Below, piece by piece: positions 7,141 through 16,147 of a stretch of 41,430 nucleotides of DNA. The translations under genes were made by a program, and so were the position numbers. The notes under the pieces were generated by a model that did not search any database, was not told where the DNA came from, and saw only the letters and a list, made by a program, of their open reading frames with translations. Source of the stretch: Bacteroides sp. CAG:709 (GTDB lineage: Bacteria > Bacteroidota > Bacteroidia > Bacteroidales > UBA932); contig FR882200.1 of NCBI GenBank assembly GCA_000434935.1, positions 44,360 to 85,789 on the forward strand, written 5' to 3'. Every line of letters starts with the position of its first letter. Position 1 is the stretch's first letter.

Positions 7141-8061
7141 ATGACAAAGAAAGATATGACCCCGAAAAATGACATCACAAATCGCGGTCCTCAATCAATA
7201 GAACGCGTCATTTACACCTTCAGAGGTGTTCAAGTCATGCTTGACAGAGACTTGGCAAAAATGTATAACGTTGAAACAAAAGTACTTAATCAGGCAGTAA
7301 AACGCAATTCCGGTCGTTTTCCTGAAAGATTCATGTTTCAGTTATCCAAAGAAGAATTCGATAATTGGAAGTCACAAATTGTGACCTCCAATATGATGTC
7401 CCAATCTGAAATAGAGTCATTCAAGATGGCTGTAAGACGTGCTCCGTATGCTTTCACCGAACAAGGCGTCGCTCAATTAAGCGCGGTATTGAAAAGCGAT
7501 ACCGCTATTGAAGTAAGCATTCGCATCATGGACGCTTTTGTTGCAATGCGACGTTTCATATCCACCAACGCCGAAATGTTCCAGCGCATTGAAAGACTGG
7601 AATCACATCAGACGTCAACCGACGAAAAGGTAGAACATATCATGAAACGAATGGACGAATTGGCTCCTGCAATCACTCCGGAACAAATCTTCGCTACAGG
7701 CTGCGTCTGGGACGCTTGGGACTACGTATCACAACTAGTTCGCAGCGCCAAACAGCGCATTGTCCTTATTGACAATTTCGTTGATGAACGAGTCCTGACG
7801 CTACTGACCAAAAGAGCAGCGGGAGTCTCTGCCACAATCCTCTCCCGCTATACACAGCAATTCAAATTAGATCTCGAAAAGCACAATGAACAATACGAAC
7901 CGATAGAGTTCATACAAATCCCTCACAAATCCCACGACCGTTTCCTTTTTATAGACGATAACGTGTACCTTTTGGGCACTAGCATAAAGGATATGGGCAC
8001 GAGTCTTTGCGCTATTACCAGATTGGAAACGACAGCGGATATCGTCATGCAATTATTCTAG
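7141..8061 (+). CDS. ORF6N-domain DNA-binding protein with PLD-like C-terminal domain
   Basis: Residues about 18-105 form an ORF6N/KilA-N-type domain (IYTFRGVQVMLDRDLAKMYNV... FPERFMFQLS... AFTEQGVAQLSAVL), known from phage and Bro-like regulators. A short coiled-coil linker follows. The C-terminal part (about 170-306) ends with a SHDRFLFIDDNVYLLG segment resembling a single HKD half-site of phospholipase D-like domains. Such proteins are common accessory genes in Bacteroidales, and their role is unknown. It lies alone between radC and the convergent miaB (2 nt between the stops) and is somewhat richer in A and T than its neighbours, which suggests later acquisition. Confidence 0.82.
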   Translation: MTKKDMTPKNDITNRGPQSIERVIYTFRGVQVMLDRDLAKMYNVETKVLNQAVKRNSGRFPERFMFQLSKEEFDNWKSQIVTSNMMSQSEIESFKMAVRRAPYAFTEQGVAQLSAVLKSDTAIEVSIRIMDAFVAMRRFISTNAEMFQRIERLESHQTSTDEKVEHIMKRMDELAPAITPEQIFATGCVWDAWDYVSQLVRSAKQRIVLIDNFVDERVLTLLTKRAAGVSATILSRYTQQFKLDLEKHNEQYEPIEFIQIPHKSHDRFLFIDDNVYLLGTSIKDMGTSLCAITRLETTADIVMQLF

Positions 8062-8063
8062 GC

Positions 8064-9431
8064 TTACACCAGCTCGCAGATGAGGGTGGCGGAGGTGCAG
8101 GAGAGGACTTTGACGGTGGTGTAGTCGCCTACATTGAAAAACTTGTGGCCGTCGGCCGGGTTGTTTTCAGAGGCCAGCAAGGCAGGGAACACGCACATCT
8201 TGTTCGTCGTGGTGCGGCCGCAGAGTTCCTCGTCATTGCGACGGGACGTTCCTTCGATGAGAACCTTGAACGTCTTGCCGACATCACGCTTGTTGCTTTC
8301 CAGGCTCAGCTCGTTCTGCAGGGCGATAATCTCATTCAAACGGCGGGTCTTCTTCTGAGGAGTGACGTCATCAGGATAATTGCGGGCAGCCAATGTTCCC
8401 GGACGCTCGGAATACTGGAACATGTAGGCGTAGTCATACTTCACGCGGCGCATGATGTCCAGAGTGTCCTGATGGTCCTGCTCCGTCTCACCGCAGAAAC
8501 CTGCTATGATGTCGGTAGTTATGGCACAATCAGGCATGGCCTGGCGTATCCTTGTGACACGGTCCAGATACCATTCCCTGGTATAGCGGCGACGCATCTT
8601 CTCCAGCATCACATTGCTGCCGGACTGGACAGGCAGATGGATATGACGGCAGACATTGTCATACTTGGCCATCATGTCTATCACCTTGTCGCTGATATCT
8701 TTAGGATGGGAAGTCGAATAACGGACACGGAGTTCCGGGCTGATTTCCGCAACCATTGAAAGAAGGTCCGCGAAATCCACCTGCTCCTGAGGATCGTCAG
8801 GATTCTTCCAGAGGTATGAATCCACGTTCTGACCGAGCAGAGTAACCTCCTTGTAGCCCTTGGCGAACACGTCGCACGCCTCCCTCACGATAGTATGAGG
8901 GTCACGGCTGCGCTCCGCTCCACGGGTATAAGGAACCACGCAATACGAACATACATTGTTACATCCCCTCATGATGGAGATGAACGCGGAAACTCCGTTC
9001 TTGTCGATACGGACAGGCTCGATGTCGCCATACGTTTCCTCACGGGAAAGCTCGACATTGATCTGAGGCTTGCCGGGAGCAATCCGAGAAAGAAGCAGAG
9101 GCAGAGACCTGTACGAGTCCGGACCGGCGACAAAATCCACGCGCCCGCTCTCCAAGAGCTTGTCCTTCAGGCGCTCGGCCATGCAGCCGACAATGCCGGA
9201 GACCACGCCCTCGTGCAGACGTTTCTGTCCATAAAACTGGTCAATGCGGCCCCATATACGCTGCTCGGCATTGTCCCTGATGGAACAGGTATTGGCCATT
9301 ATCACGTCAGCCTCGTCCATATTTTCCGTACGGTCATATCCAGCCTTTTTCAGGATGGAAAAAATAACCTCGGTGTCATTGACATTCATCTGGCACCCGT
9401 AAGTCTCTATATATACTTTCTTGTTTCCCAT
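8064..9431 (-). CDS. miaB: tRNA-2-methylthio-N6-isopentenyladenosine synthase MiaB
   Basis: This radical-SAM methylthiotransferase adds the methylthio group to i6A37 in tRNA. The 455-residue protein has the UPF0004 N-terminal domain with cluster ligands C13, C49 and C83, the radical-SAM motif CxxxCxxC at C157, C161 and C164, and a C-terminal TRAM domain. The sequence VVPYTRGAERSR after the radical-SAM motif is typical of MiaB rather than RimO or MtaB. It has its own promoter candidate and, unusually for this window, a full Shine-Dalgarno sequence (AAAGGAGGT) just upstream of ATG 9431. Confidence 0.95.
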   Translation of the reverse strand: MGNKKVYIETYGCQMNVNDTEVIFSILKKAGYDRTENMDEADVIMANTCSIRDNAEQRIWGRIDQFYGQKRLHEGVVSGIVGCMAERLKDKLLESGRVDFVAGPDSYRSLPLLLSRIAPGKPQINVELSREETYGDIEPVRIDKNGVSAFISIMRGCNNVCSYCVVPYTRGAERSRDPHTIVREACDVFAKGYKEVTLLGQNVDSYLWKNPDDPQEQVDFADLLSMVAEISPELRVRYSTSHPKDISDKVIDMMAKYDNVCRHIHLPVQSGSNVMLEKMRRRYTREWYLDRVTRIRQAMPDCAITTDIIAGFCGETEQDHQDTLDIMRRVKYDYAYMFQYSERPGTLAARNYPDDVTPQKKTRRLNEIIALQNELSLESNKRDVGKTFKVLIEGTSRRNDEELCGRTTTNKMCVFPALLASENNPADGHKFFNVGDYTTVKVLSCTSATLICELV

Positions 9432-9436
9432 TTAGG

Positions 9437-9445
9437 ACCTCCTTT
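9437..9445 (-). promoter_or_regulatory. Strong Shine-Dalgarno sequence of miaB
   Basis: The reverse strand reads AAAGGAGGT ending 5 bases before ATG 9431. It fixes the start codon. I see no comparable site before the other genes of the window. Confidence 0.6.
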
Positions 9446-9478
9446 AGATGTTACGGCTCTGATTTCCAAAACCGCATG

Positions 9479-9486
9479 CAAAGATA
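9479..9486 (-). promoter_or_regulatory. Promoter element (TATCTTTG) for miaB
   Basis: This is an exact TAnnTTTG match on the reverse strand, about 48 bases before the miaB start. It is back to back with the forward element at 9509-9516. Confidence 0.5.
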
Positions 9487-9508
9487 TGACATTTATTAAT
9501 TTTTCACT

Positions 9509-9516
9509 ATTTTTGT
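9509..9516 (+). promoter_or_regulatory. Promoter element (TATTTTTG) for the lipoprotein operon
   Basis: This is an exact TAnnTTTG match, about 40 bases before the preferred lipoprotein start at 9556. Transcription would begin near 9523. Confidence 0.5.
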
Positions 9517-9555
9517 AAAACCGACCTTATGCGGATGAGGCGATTTTCGAAGATT

Positions 9556-10020
9556 ATGAAGAGAAAAATTTACATATTGTTCATCGCGATACTTGCCGTA
9601 TGCCTGACCGGATGCAGCAAGGCCAAGGAAATAAGTGTAACCTCGTGCGAACTGGTATCATTGTCACCGTCAGGCCTCAAGAGCATTGACGGAACTGTGG
9701 CCGTAGGCATACATAACCCGATGTTCGGGTTCAGGGTCACGAACACTTCAGGCGTCGTCTACTACAAAGGCGCTGAACTGGTGTATTTTACGGTGGATGA
9801 TTTCGCAGTGGAACCACATTGCGATGAGAAATACAATTTGACGGGAAGGGCATCATTGGCTCCCGGAATATCATTGTTCACGGTTCTGGGATTGGCCCGG
9901 AACATCAAGGCGGAACAATACACTATCGATGTTTCCACCACGGTGAAAGCGAAAGGTCTGCACAAGACCATCACCAGGAAGGGAATTCCGCTGGAAGAGC
10001 TGATGAATGCCGCAAAATAA
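9556..10020 (+). CDS. Small LEA14/NDR1-like lipoprotein
   Basis: Starting at ATG 9556 the protein has 154 residues, with a signal peptide ending in the lipobox LTGC. A single beta-rich domain (VAVGIHNPMFGFRVTN... YYKGAELVYF) resembles the WHy/LEA14 fold of periplasmic or outer-membrane lipoproteins. Two upstream in-frame ATGs would add a basic extension before the signal peptide and are less likely. The next gene starts on the base after its stop, so the two are co-translated. The function is unknown. Confidence 0.7.
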   Translation: MKRKIYILFIAILAVCLTGCSKAKEISVTSCELVSLSPSGLKSIDGTVAVGIHNPMFGFRVTNTSGVVYYKGAELVYFTVDDFAVEPHCDEKYNLTGRASLAPGISLFTVLGLARNIKAEQYTIDVSTTVKAKGLHKTITRKGIPLEELMNAAK

Positions 10021-10599
10021 ATGAAAATGAGACGTAAGATATTGATATTGTGTGCAATGCTGTTTTCAGTAATAGCTGCGGCACAGAACAGGACAGAGGA
10101 CAAGGTAATGGTGGATTCGCTTGTTTACAGGCAGGCGTCGGCGGTGGATTCCGCATTGGTAGGAAAATCCATCTTCAATCTCCTGACGGCCCACGACTAC
10201 GGGACCGGCGACGTGAAGATCCACCAGTCGCAGGCGATAACAGGCGCAATGAAGCAACACATTGCCAAGAACCCGGCACGTACATTGACCGGCTACAGGG
10301 TGCGCATTTTCTTCGACAACAGCAAGAATGCGAGGGGAATGTCGGAAAACATCATGAGGACGTTCAGGATGAATTACCCGGGAGTTCCGGCATACAGGAA
10401 TTACCAGAATCCTTTCTTCAGAGTGGTCGCGGGCGATTTCAGGACCAAATCTGAAGCCATGGAATTCCTCCAGAAGATAAAATCGTCTTATCCTTCCGCC
10501 CTGGTAGTCAAGGAAAACATCCAGTTTCCCGCAGTGGACAAGGAGCACAATTATGTAGTAGATACGGTCATGGTTGCCAGGCCGGCCGCCAATCTGTAA
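10021..10599 (+). CDS. Exported SPOR-domain-like protein
   Basis: The 192-residue protein has a clear signal peptide (hydrophobic run, then AAAQ). The C-terminal half (about residues 90-180: TGYRVRIFFDNSKNARG... FRVVAGDFRTKSEAMEF) has the beta-alpha-beta pattern and the 'RV.G.F.....A' signature of SPOR domains, which bind denuded septal peptidoglycan. It likely acts in the periplasm on the cell wall. The start codon follows the preceding TAA directly. rpoN begins 12 nt downstream, so it may belong to the same transcript. Confidence 0.75.
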   Translation: MKMRRKILILCAMLFSVIAAAQNRTEDKVMVDSLVYRQASAVDSALVGKSIFNLLTAHDYGTGDVKIHQSQAITGAMKQHIAKNPARTLTGYRVRIFFDNSKNARGMSENIMRTFRMNYPGVPAYRNYQNPFFRVVAGDFRTKSEAMEFLQKIKSSYPSALVVKENIQFPAVDKEHNYVVDTVMVARPAANL

Positions 10600-10611
10600 T
10601 CCATATCAATC

Positions 10612-12027
10612 ATGCTGAAACAGGAACTAGGACTAAAACAGGTACAGAAGCTCTCCCCTCTTCAGATCCAGACCATCAAGCTCATCGAGCTGCCGGTTCA
10701 GGAACTGGAACAGCGCATCCGTAAGGAGCTGGAAGAGAATCCGGTACTTGACGACGATGCGCCTGAGAGCAAGGATGAAGACGGAGATGAGCAGCCGCGT
10801 GAAGTGTCATTGTCGGAAATCAAAGATGACGATTCCATACCGGAATACAAGCTGCATGTAAACAATTACGGCAAGGACGAGAAACCGCAATACAACACTT
10901 TTTCCGTCAAGGAGAGTTTTACGCAAAGCCTTATGGACCAACTGGGTTTCAGGGAGTTGAGCGAACAGCAGCATAACGTGGCGGCGTTCATAATCGGAAG
11001 CCTGGATGATGACGGATACCTGCGCAGGGACATTGACAGTATCGTGGATGACCTGGCTTTCAGGATGAACATCACGACGACCCGCGAGGAAGTGCTGGAC
11101 ATGCTGCATATCATTCAGCAATTCGACCCGCCTGGAATAGGCGCCAGAGACTTGCGCGAATGCCTGCTCATCCAGCTCAAAGGGCTGAAGCAGACACCGG
11201 AGGTCATCAATGCGGAGAGAATCCTGACAGATTATTTCCAGGAGTTCTCGAACAAGCATTTCCAGAAGATAAAGAGCAAATTGGGCTTGTCGCAGGACGA
11301 GCTGAAGGCGGCGATGAACAAGATCGTCAAGTTGAACCCGTCACCGGGCGGCCAGATAGACGATTCTTACAATGACCAGGCGCAGCAGGTCGTTCCGGAC
11401 TTCATCCTCACATTGGAGGACGGCGAACTGAAGCTCTCAATGCCGAGATTCTCGATTCCGGAGATAAGAATCAACAAGAAATACGCTGAACTGCTGATGG
11501 ATGCGGCCAATTCTTCCGAAAGGCAGAAAAAAGAGGCGGCCACCTTCGTGAAGCAGAAGATGGATTCAGCCAAGTGGTTCGTGGAGGCGTTGAAACAGAG
11601 ACACAACACATTGCTCAGCACCATGCAGGCCATCGTGGATTACCAGCACGATTATTTCATGGACGGGGACGAGTCCAATCTCAAACCGATGGTATTGAAA
11701 GACATCGCAGCCAAAACAGGCTTCGACATTTCTACCATATCCCGAGTCGTGAACAGCAAATATATCGAGACTCATTTCGGCATCTTCCCGCTGAAGTATT
11801 TCTTCTCCGAAGGTCTTGAAAACCAGCAGGGTGAAGAGGTTTCCACAAGGGAGTTGAAGAAGGTGCTCCAGGAATGTGTCGACAAGGAGGACAAGCACAA
11901 GCCGCTTACCGATGACGAGCTGGTGACCATAATGAACGGCAAGGGCTACAAGGTGGCCCGAAGGACCATCGCCAAGTACCGCGACCAGCTTGGAATCCCG
12001 AAAGCAAGGCTCAGAAAAGAGCTTTGA
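10612..12027 (+). CDS. rpoN: RNA polymerase sigma-54 factor
   Basis: The 471-residue protein shows the complete sigma-54 layout. The N-terminal activator-interacting region is Gln/Leu-rich (LGLKQVQKLSPLQIQTIKLIELP), an acidic linker follows (about 46-85), then the core-binding region, the helix-turn-helix region (KDIAAKTGFDISTISRVVNSK) and the RpoN box ARRTIAKYR (449-457) near the C-terminus. It directs core polymerase to -24/-12 promoters and needs AAA+ activators. None of those activators is encoded in this window. Confidence 0.96.
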   Translation: MLKQELGLKQVQKLSPLQIQTIKLIELPVQELEQRIRKELEENPVLDDDAPESKDEDGDEQPREVSLSEIKDDDSIPEYKLHVNNYGKDEKPQYNTFSVKESFTQSLMDQLGFRELSEQQHNVAAFIIGSLDDDGYLRRDIDSIVDDLAFRMNITTTREEVLDMLHIIQQFDPPGIGARDLRECLLIQLKGLKQTPEVINAERILTDYFQEFSNKHFQKIKSKLGLSQDELKAAMNKIVKLNPSPGGQIDDSYNDQAQQVVPDFILTLEDGELKLSMPRFSIPEIRINKKYAELLMDAANSSERQKKEAATFVKQKMDSAKWFVEALKQRHNTLLSTMQAIVDYQHDYFMDGDESNLKPMVLKDIAAKTGFDISTISRVVNSKYIETHFGIFPLKYFFSEGLENQQGEEVSTRELKKVLQECVDKEDKHKPLTDDELVTIMNGKGYKVARRTIAKYRDQLGIPKARLRKEL

Positions 12028-12085
12028 TGCCACAATTTGAACGACAATTCAGCAAGCCAGACAACTTGCGAAACAAAATAACACG

Positions 12086-13579
12086 ATGAAAACCAAATAT
12101 ATTCTGGCACTTGACCAGGGCACAAGCTCGTCACGCGCCATCGTTTTTGACCACGACGGCCGGATTTGCTCTACGGCGCAGAAAGAATTCCCGCAACATT
12201 TCCCGAAACCGGGATGGGTAGAACATGACCCGAAAGATATCTGGTCATCAGAAGCATCCGTGGTGGCCGAAGCCATTACATCATTGGGAATCAACGGATT
12301 GGACATTGCCGGTATCGGCATCACCAACCAGCGCGAGACGACGATTGTCTGGGATGCGGAGACCGGCGAGCCGGTTTACAATGCTATCGTATGGCAGGAC
12401 CGCAGGACATCGGAGTATTGCGACAGTCTCAAGGAATAGAACCTGACGCAGTTCATACGTGAGAAGACCGGGCTCATCCTGGACGCCTATTTCAGCGCAA
12501 CCAAAATCCGCTGGATTCTGGAAAACGTGCCGGGCGCACGTGCCAAGGCCGAGGCGGGAAAACTGCGCTTCGGAACGGTGGACACCTGGCTCATCTGGAA
12601 CCTTACCAGAGGAGACATCCATGTCACCGACGTCAGCAATGCTTCCAGGACAATGCTTTTCAACATCCATACATTGAAATGGGACGAAGAATTGCTTGAA
12701 CTCTTCGGCATCCCTGCGTCAATGATGCCGGAAGTGCATTCATCTTCAGAGATTTACGGCCACACCAGGACAACATTGTTCGCACATAAGGTACCGATTG
12801 CCGGTATTGCCGGAGACCAGCAGGCCGCGCTCTTCGGGCAGATGTGCATAACTCCCGGTTCTGTAAAGAACACATACGGCACCGGCTGCTTCCTGCTCAT
12901 GAACAGCGGCGAGAAACCCATCATGTCATCGAACAACCTGCTCACGACCATCGCATGGAAAATCGGCGACAAGGTAAACTATGCGCTTGAGGGCAGCATT
13001 TTCGTTGGAGGTTCGGTAGTCCAATGGCTCAGGGACGGACTCGGCATCATCAAGTCTTCATCCGAGATAGAAGGCCTGGCAATGACGGTTCCGGACAACG
13101 GAGGAGTCTACTTCGTCCCGGCATTGACCGGAATGGGCGCGCCTTATTGGGATCAATACGCGACGGGCACCATCTGCGGCCTCACCAGAGGCACGAAGGC
13201 TGCGCACATCGCGAGAGCCGCACTCGAAGGAATCGCGTTCGAGACAATGGATATCGTCAATGCGATGGAACAGGATTCCGGCATAAAGCTTTCCGAACTT
13301 AAAGTCGACGGCGGAGCATCAAGGAACAATCTGATGATGCAATTCCAGGCAGATATCCTGGGCACCACAGTAATCAGGCCAAGGGTCACGGAGACTACTG
13401 CGATGGGTGCATGTTATCTTGCAGGACTTGCCACAGGGTATTGGGAATCATTGGACGACATCAAACGCCAATGGAACGCCGACAAGGTGTTCGAACCGCT
13501 GGCACCGGCTACCAAGGTATTGAAACTGAAGGAAGGCTGGGCCGACGCCATCAAGAGAACGCTTTCAGGAAAGGAATAA
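12086..13579 (+). pseudogene. glpK: Glycerol kinase interrupted by an in-frame TAG (codon 118)
   Basis: The frame from ATG 12086 to the stop at 13579 covers a full GlpK (497 codons, normal for the family) except for TAG at 12437-12439. Before it lies the N-terminal ATPase motif LDQGTSSSRAIVFD. After it the same frame continues with NLTQFIREKTG and the rest of the enzyme, including GDQQAALFGQ and DGGASRNN segments, with no further damage. GlpK phosphorylates glycerol to glycerol-3-phosphate, fitting glpF 21 nt downstream. A single base change from CAG, GAG or AAG would explain the stop. It may be a real null allele, a polymorphism or a sequencing error; TAG ends other genes here, so recoding is unlikely. 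Confidence 0.85.
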
Positions 13580-13600
13580 AGATCTAAGATACGTCTTGAC

Positions 13601-14353
13601 ATGGAACTGACATTGTTTGACAAATGTGTGTTCGAGTTCATTGGAACTCTCATACTTGTATTGCTCGGAGACGGAGTTTGCGCAGCCTGCACATTGGAGA
13701 AATCGAAAGCCAAGGGAGCCGGCTGGGTAGTAATAACATTGGCCTGGGGCTTCGCGGTCATGTGCGGTGTTTTCGTGGCCGGCCCTTATTCCGGCGCGCA
13801 CCTGAATCCTGCTGTGACTCTGGGACTTGCGGTAGCCGGCGGCTTCGCATGGAATGCGGTATTGCCATATATGGCGGCGCAGATGCTCGGCGGTTTCGCG
13901 GGTGCGCTGCTGGTCTACCTGTTCTACTATGACCATTTCAATGCTTCTTCACAGAATCCTGACGGCATGCTGGGAGTATTCTGCACAATGCCGGCGATAG
14001 AGCATAAAAGCATCAATTTCATCAGCGAGCTTATCGCCACTTTCGTCCTGGTATTCTGCATTTTAGCGCTCGGAACGTCCGGAAACATCGCGGCTTTCAA
14101 CGGAAGTCCGGTGACGACGGGAGGCATCGGAGCTTTCCCTGTAACGGCACTTATCATGGCACTGGGCATGTCGCTGGGAGGAACTACGGGTTATGCAATG
14201 AATCCGGCAAGGGACCTGCCTCCACGTATCGCCCACGCCATCCTTCCTCTGAAGGGGAAACGTGACAGCGGATGGGGCTACAGCTGGGTTCCTGTATTCG
14301 GCCCGCTTGTCGGCGCGATTTTGGCAGCAGGGATTTATCTGATAGTTTATTAA
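13601..14353 (+). CDS. glpF: Glycerol facilitator (MIP family channel)
   Basis: The 250-residue membrane protein has the six-helix, two-half-helix aquaporin layout. NPA boxes lie at 69-71 (GAHLNPAVT) and 201-203 (GYAMNPARD). Asp205 after the second box and the flanking Arg are typical of glycerol-conducting members rather than strict water channels. It lets glycerol diffuse across the inner membrane for phosphorylation by GlpK. It follows glpK by 21 nt and is surely co-transcribed with it. With glpK interrupted, uptake here may no longer be coupled to phosphorylation. Confidence 0.92.
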   Translation: MELTLFDKCVFEFIGTLILVLLGDGVCAACTLEKSKAKGAGWVVITLAWGFAVMCGVFVAGPYSGAHLNPAVTLGLAVAGGFAWNAVLPYMAAQMLGGFAGALLVYLFYYDHFNASSQNPDGMLGVFCTMPAIEHKSINFISELIATFVLVFCILALGTSGNIAAFNGSPVTTGGIGAFPVTALIMALGMSLGGTTGYAMNPARDLPPRIAHAILPLKGKRDSGWGYSWVPVFGPLVGAILAAGIYLIVY

Positions 14354-14392
14354 TGATAAATATAGTTTCGCAATGGCGAAACACCGCTTATG

Positions 14393-14454
14393 GAGCCCGC
14401 GAGGGCGATGGTAAGTCCCTTCCCCGAGACCCGGGATTTAGGGTGAGGGTAACG
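14393..14454. repeat. GC-rich palindromic (REP-like) repeat, copy 2
   Basis: It repeats the order seen at 375-435: the hairpin GCCC-GCGA-GGGC (14395-14406), then GTAAGTCCC, a C/G palindrome, GATTTAGGG and GGGTAACG. The loop differs (GCGA against GATA) while the stem is conserved. It lies after glpF and could help end that transcript. Confidence 0.55.
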
Positions 14455-14520
14455 TGCACATAAAAAGTGCGTTGGGCTTACAGCCTTCGAACGAGAGACA
14501 ACCCTCAAATTCGCACTAAC
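14455..14520. repeat. Dispersed hairpin module, copy 3 (diverged)
   Basis: The outer stem pairs AGTGCG (14466-14471) with CGCACT (14512-14517). The start (ATAAAAAGTGCGTTGGGCTTACA) and a GAGAGACAACCC segment match the two copies near the left end in order, but the bases of the outer stem are changed on both sides. It follows REP-like copy 2, the same arrangement as at 375-509. Confidence 0.5.
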
Positions 14521-14563
14521 GTTCAACAAGTTTGACAACTTGCAAACTTTAAATATTAATGAA

Positions 14564-16147
14564 ATGACCATTATCTCCATTTTTTTCTCTATTCTTCTGG
14601 CGCTGCTCATAATCGGCACCATCGTCGTCATCATCTTCGACAACGGAGACTCATCGAAAAAAATCGCCTGGCTTCTGATTATCACGATATTGCCGATAGT
14701 GGGGCTTCTGCTTTACTTCATGGTCGGCATCAATTTCCGCCACTCGTGGTTTTTCAAGAGGAAGCATCAGAAGTTCATCAAGGTATTCGGAGAGAAGGCC
14801 AATGACAAGGTGCTCAAACTGCTTTTCGGGCACGAGAAGGACAATCTCATACGTCGTGATTACAAGACACTTACCAAGCTTCTGGCTTGCGATGGTTCCA
14901 CATGCGTGACCGATGGTAACGGTTTGGAAATCATCACGTCGGGGCATCGTAAATTCGAGTTGCTGATGGAGGATCTGCGCAATGCCAAGGAGTCCATCCA
15001 CATGGAATATTTCTATTTCCGTCAGGACCAGGGCAGTAAGCAGATCAAGGAAATGCTGATGCAGAAGGCTCGTGAAGGGGTGAAGGTCAGGTTCATACAC
15101 GAGAACATCGCCAATATCGTCATCCGTCCGAAGTATTACAATGAGATGAAAGAGGCGGGTGTCGAGGTGGAGAAGTTCACCAAGCCGAGGTGGCCGCTCG
15201 TGAATCTCGTCACGCAGCTGAACTACCGCGACCATCGTAAGATCGTGGTAATCGACGGGCGTATCGGCTATACCGGAGGCATGAATATCAGCGATGACTA
15301 CTTCGTGAGATGGCGCGACACGCACATGAGAATCACGGGCAATGCCGTGGCAGGATTGCAGTACAGTTTCCTCAATTCCTGGATTACGGCAGATGGTGAG
15401 GTGGACAATGATTTCACGAAGTATTTCCCGATGTGCAAGGAGGATGAATCTTCGGAACCGGCAATGGACACCACGGCAAAAGGCATTGAAAATGAAAGCA
15501 TTGATATAGACAACGATACCGAAGGCAATGGTATTGCCGAGGCATTGGCGAAGACTCCGATCCAGAGTCTGGACATGAATTTCAAGCTGAAGGGGAAGGA
15601 CAAGCTCATCCAGATCGTCCCGGACGAGCCGGAGTCGCGTTGGCCGAACATCCACATGGGTGCGGTCTGGGCTGTCCAGCATGCGAAGAAGTATATCTAC
15701 ATCCAGACGCCGTATTTCGTTCCTCCTGAACCGATGCTGCAAGCGCTTCAGTCTGCGGCACTTAGCGGTGTGGATGTCCGGGTCATGGTGCCGAAAAAGG
15801 CGGACCTTTTCTTCATGGGTCCTGCCAACAGGTCGTATTTCACGGAGTGCCTGGAGGCCGGGATAAAGATTTATGAGCGTTCCGGAAGGTTCATCCATTC
15901 AAAGACGTTCGTAAGTGACGATTATCTTTCCGAAATCGGTTCCGCAAATATGGATTTCCGGAGTTTCAACCTGGATTATGAGTTGAATGCCTATGTCTAC
16001 GATGTCACGGCGGCGAAGGTCAACAAGGCCATTTTCCTCAAGGACATGGAGGCGTCACACGAGGTGACCCTGGAGGACTGGATGGCCCGGCCATGGTACC
16101 AGCAGTTCGGCCAGAAGGTCATCAGGCTTTTCGCGGCGCTGCTGTAG
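14564..16147 (+). CDS. cls: Cardiolipin synthase-like phospholipase D family protein
   Basis: The 527-residue protein starts with two transmembrane helices (about 3-25 and 34-52), typical of ClsA-type synthases. The PLD half-sites are HRKIVVIDGRIGYTGG (about 224) and HSKTFVSDDYLSEIGS (about 444), each with His-Lys-Asp and a following Gly/Ser-Asn. It would condense two phosphatidylglycerols into cardiolipin and glycerol at the inner membrane. An acidic, low-complexity insert (about 289-325, rich in Glu, Asp and Asn) separates the two halves. ATG 14564 is preferred, since the only upstream extension uses TTG. Its place after glpK-glpF fits glycerolipid metabolism. Confidence 0.87.
   Translation: MTIISIFFSILLALLIIGTIVVIIFDNGDSSKKIAWLLIITILPIVGLLLYFMVGINFRHSWFFKRKHQKFIKVFGEKANDKVLKLLFGHEKDNLIRRDYKTLTKLLACDGSTCVTDGNGLEIITSGHRKFELLMEDLRNAKESIHMEYFYFRQDQGSKQIKEMLMQKAREGVKVRFIHENIANIVIRPKYYNEMKEAGVEVEKFTKPRWPLVNLVTQLNYRDHRKIVVIDGRIGYTGGMNISDDYFVRWRDTHMRITGNAVAGLQYSFLNSWITADGEVDNDFTKYFPMCKEDESSEPAMDTTAKGIENESIDIDNDTEGNGIAEALAKTPIQSLDMNFKLKGKDKLIQIVPDEPESRWPNIHMGAVWAVQHAKKYIYIQTPYFVPPEPMLQALQSAALSGVDVRVMVPKKADLFFMGPANRSYFTECLEAGIKIYERSGRFIHSKTFVSDDYLSEIGSANMDFRSFNLDYELNAYVYDVTAAKVNKAIFLKDMEASHEVTLEDWMARPWYQQFGQKVIRLFAALL

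Noticed and set aside
12086..13579. TAG read as a sense codon (recoding) in glpK
   Set aside because: TAG ends several intact genes in the same window and no suppressor tRNA is seen. A point mutation or sequencing error is simpler.
14651..15898. 415-codon open frame antisense to the cardiolipin synthase gene
   Set aside because: It lies wholly opposite a gene with both HKD motifs, and its product is His/Arg/Leu-rich with no recognisable domain. It is a codon-bias shadow.
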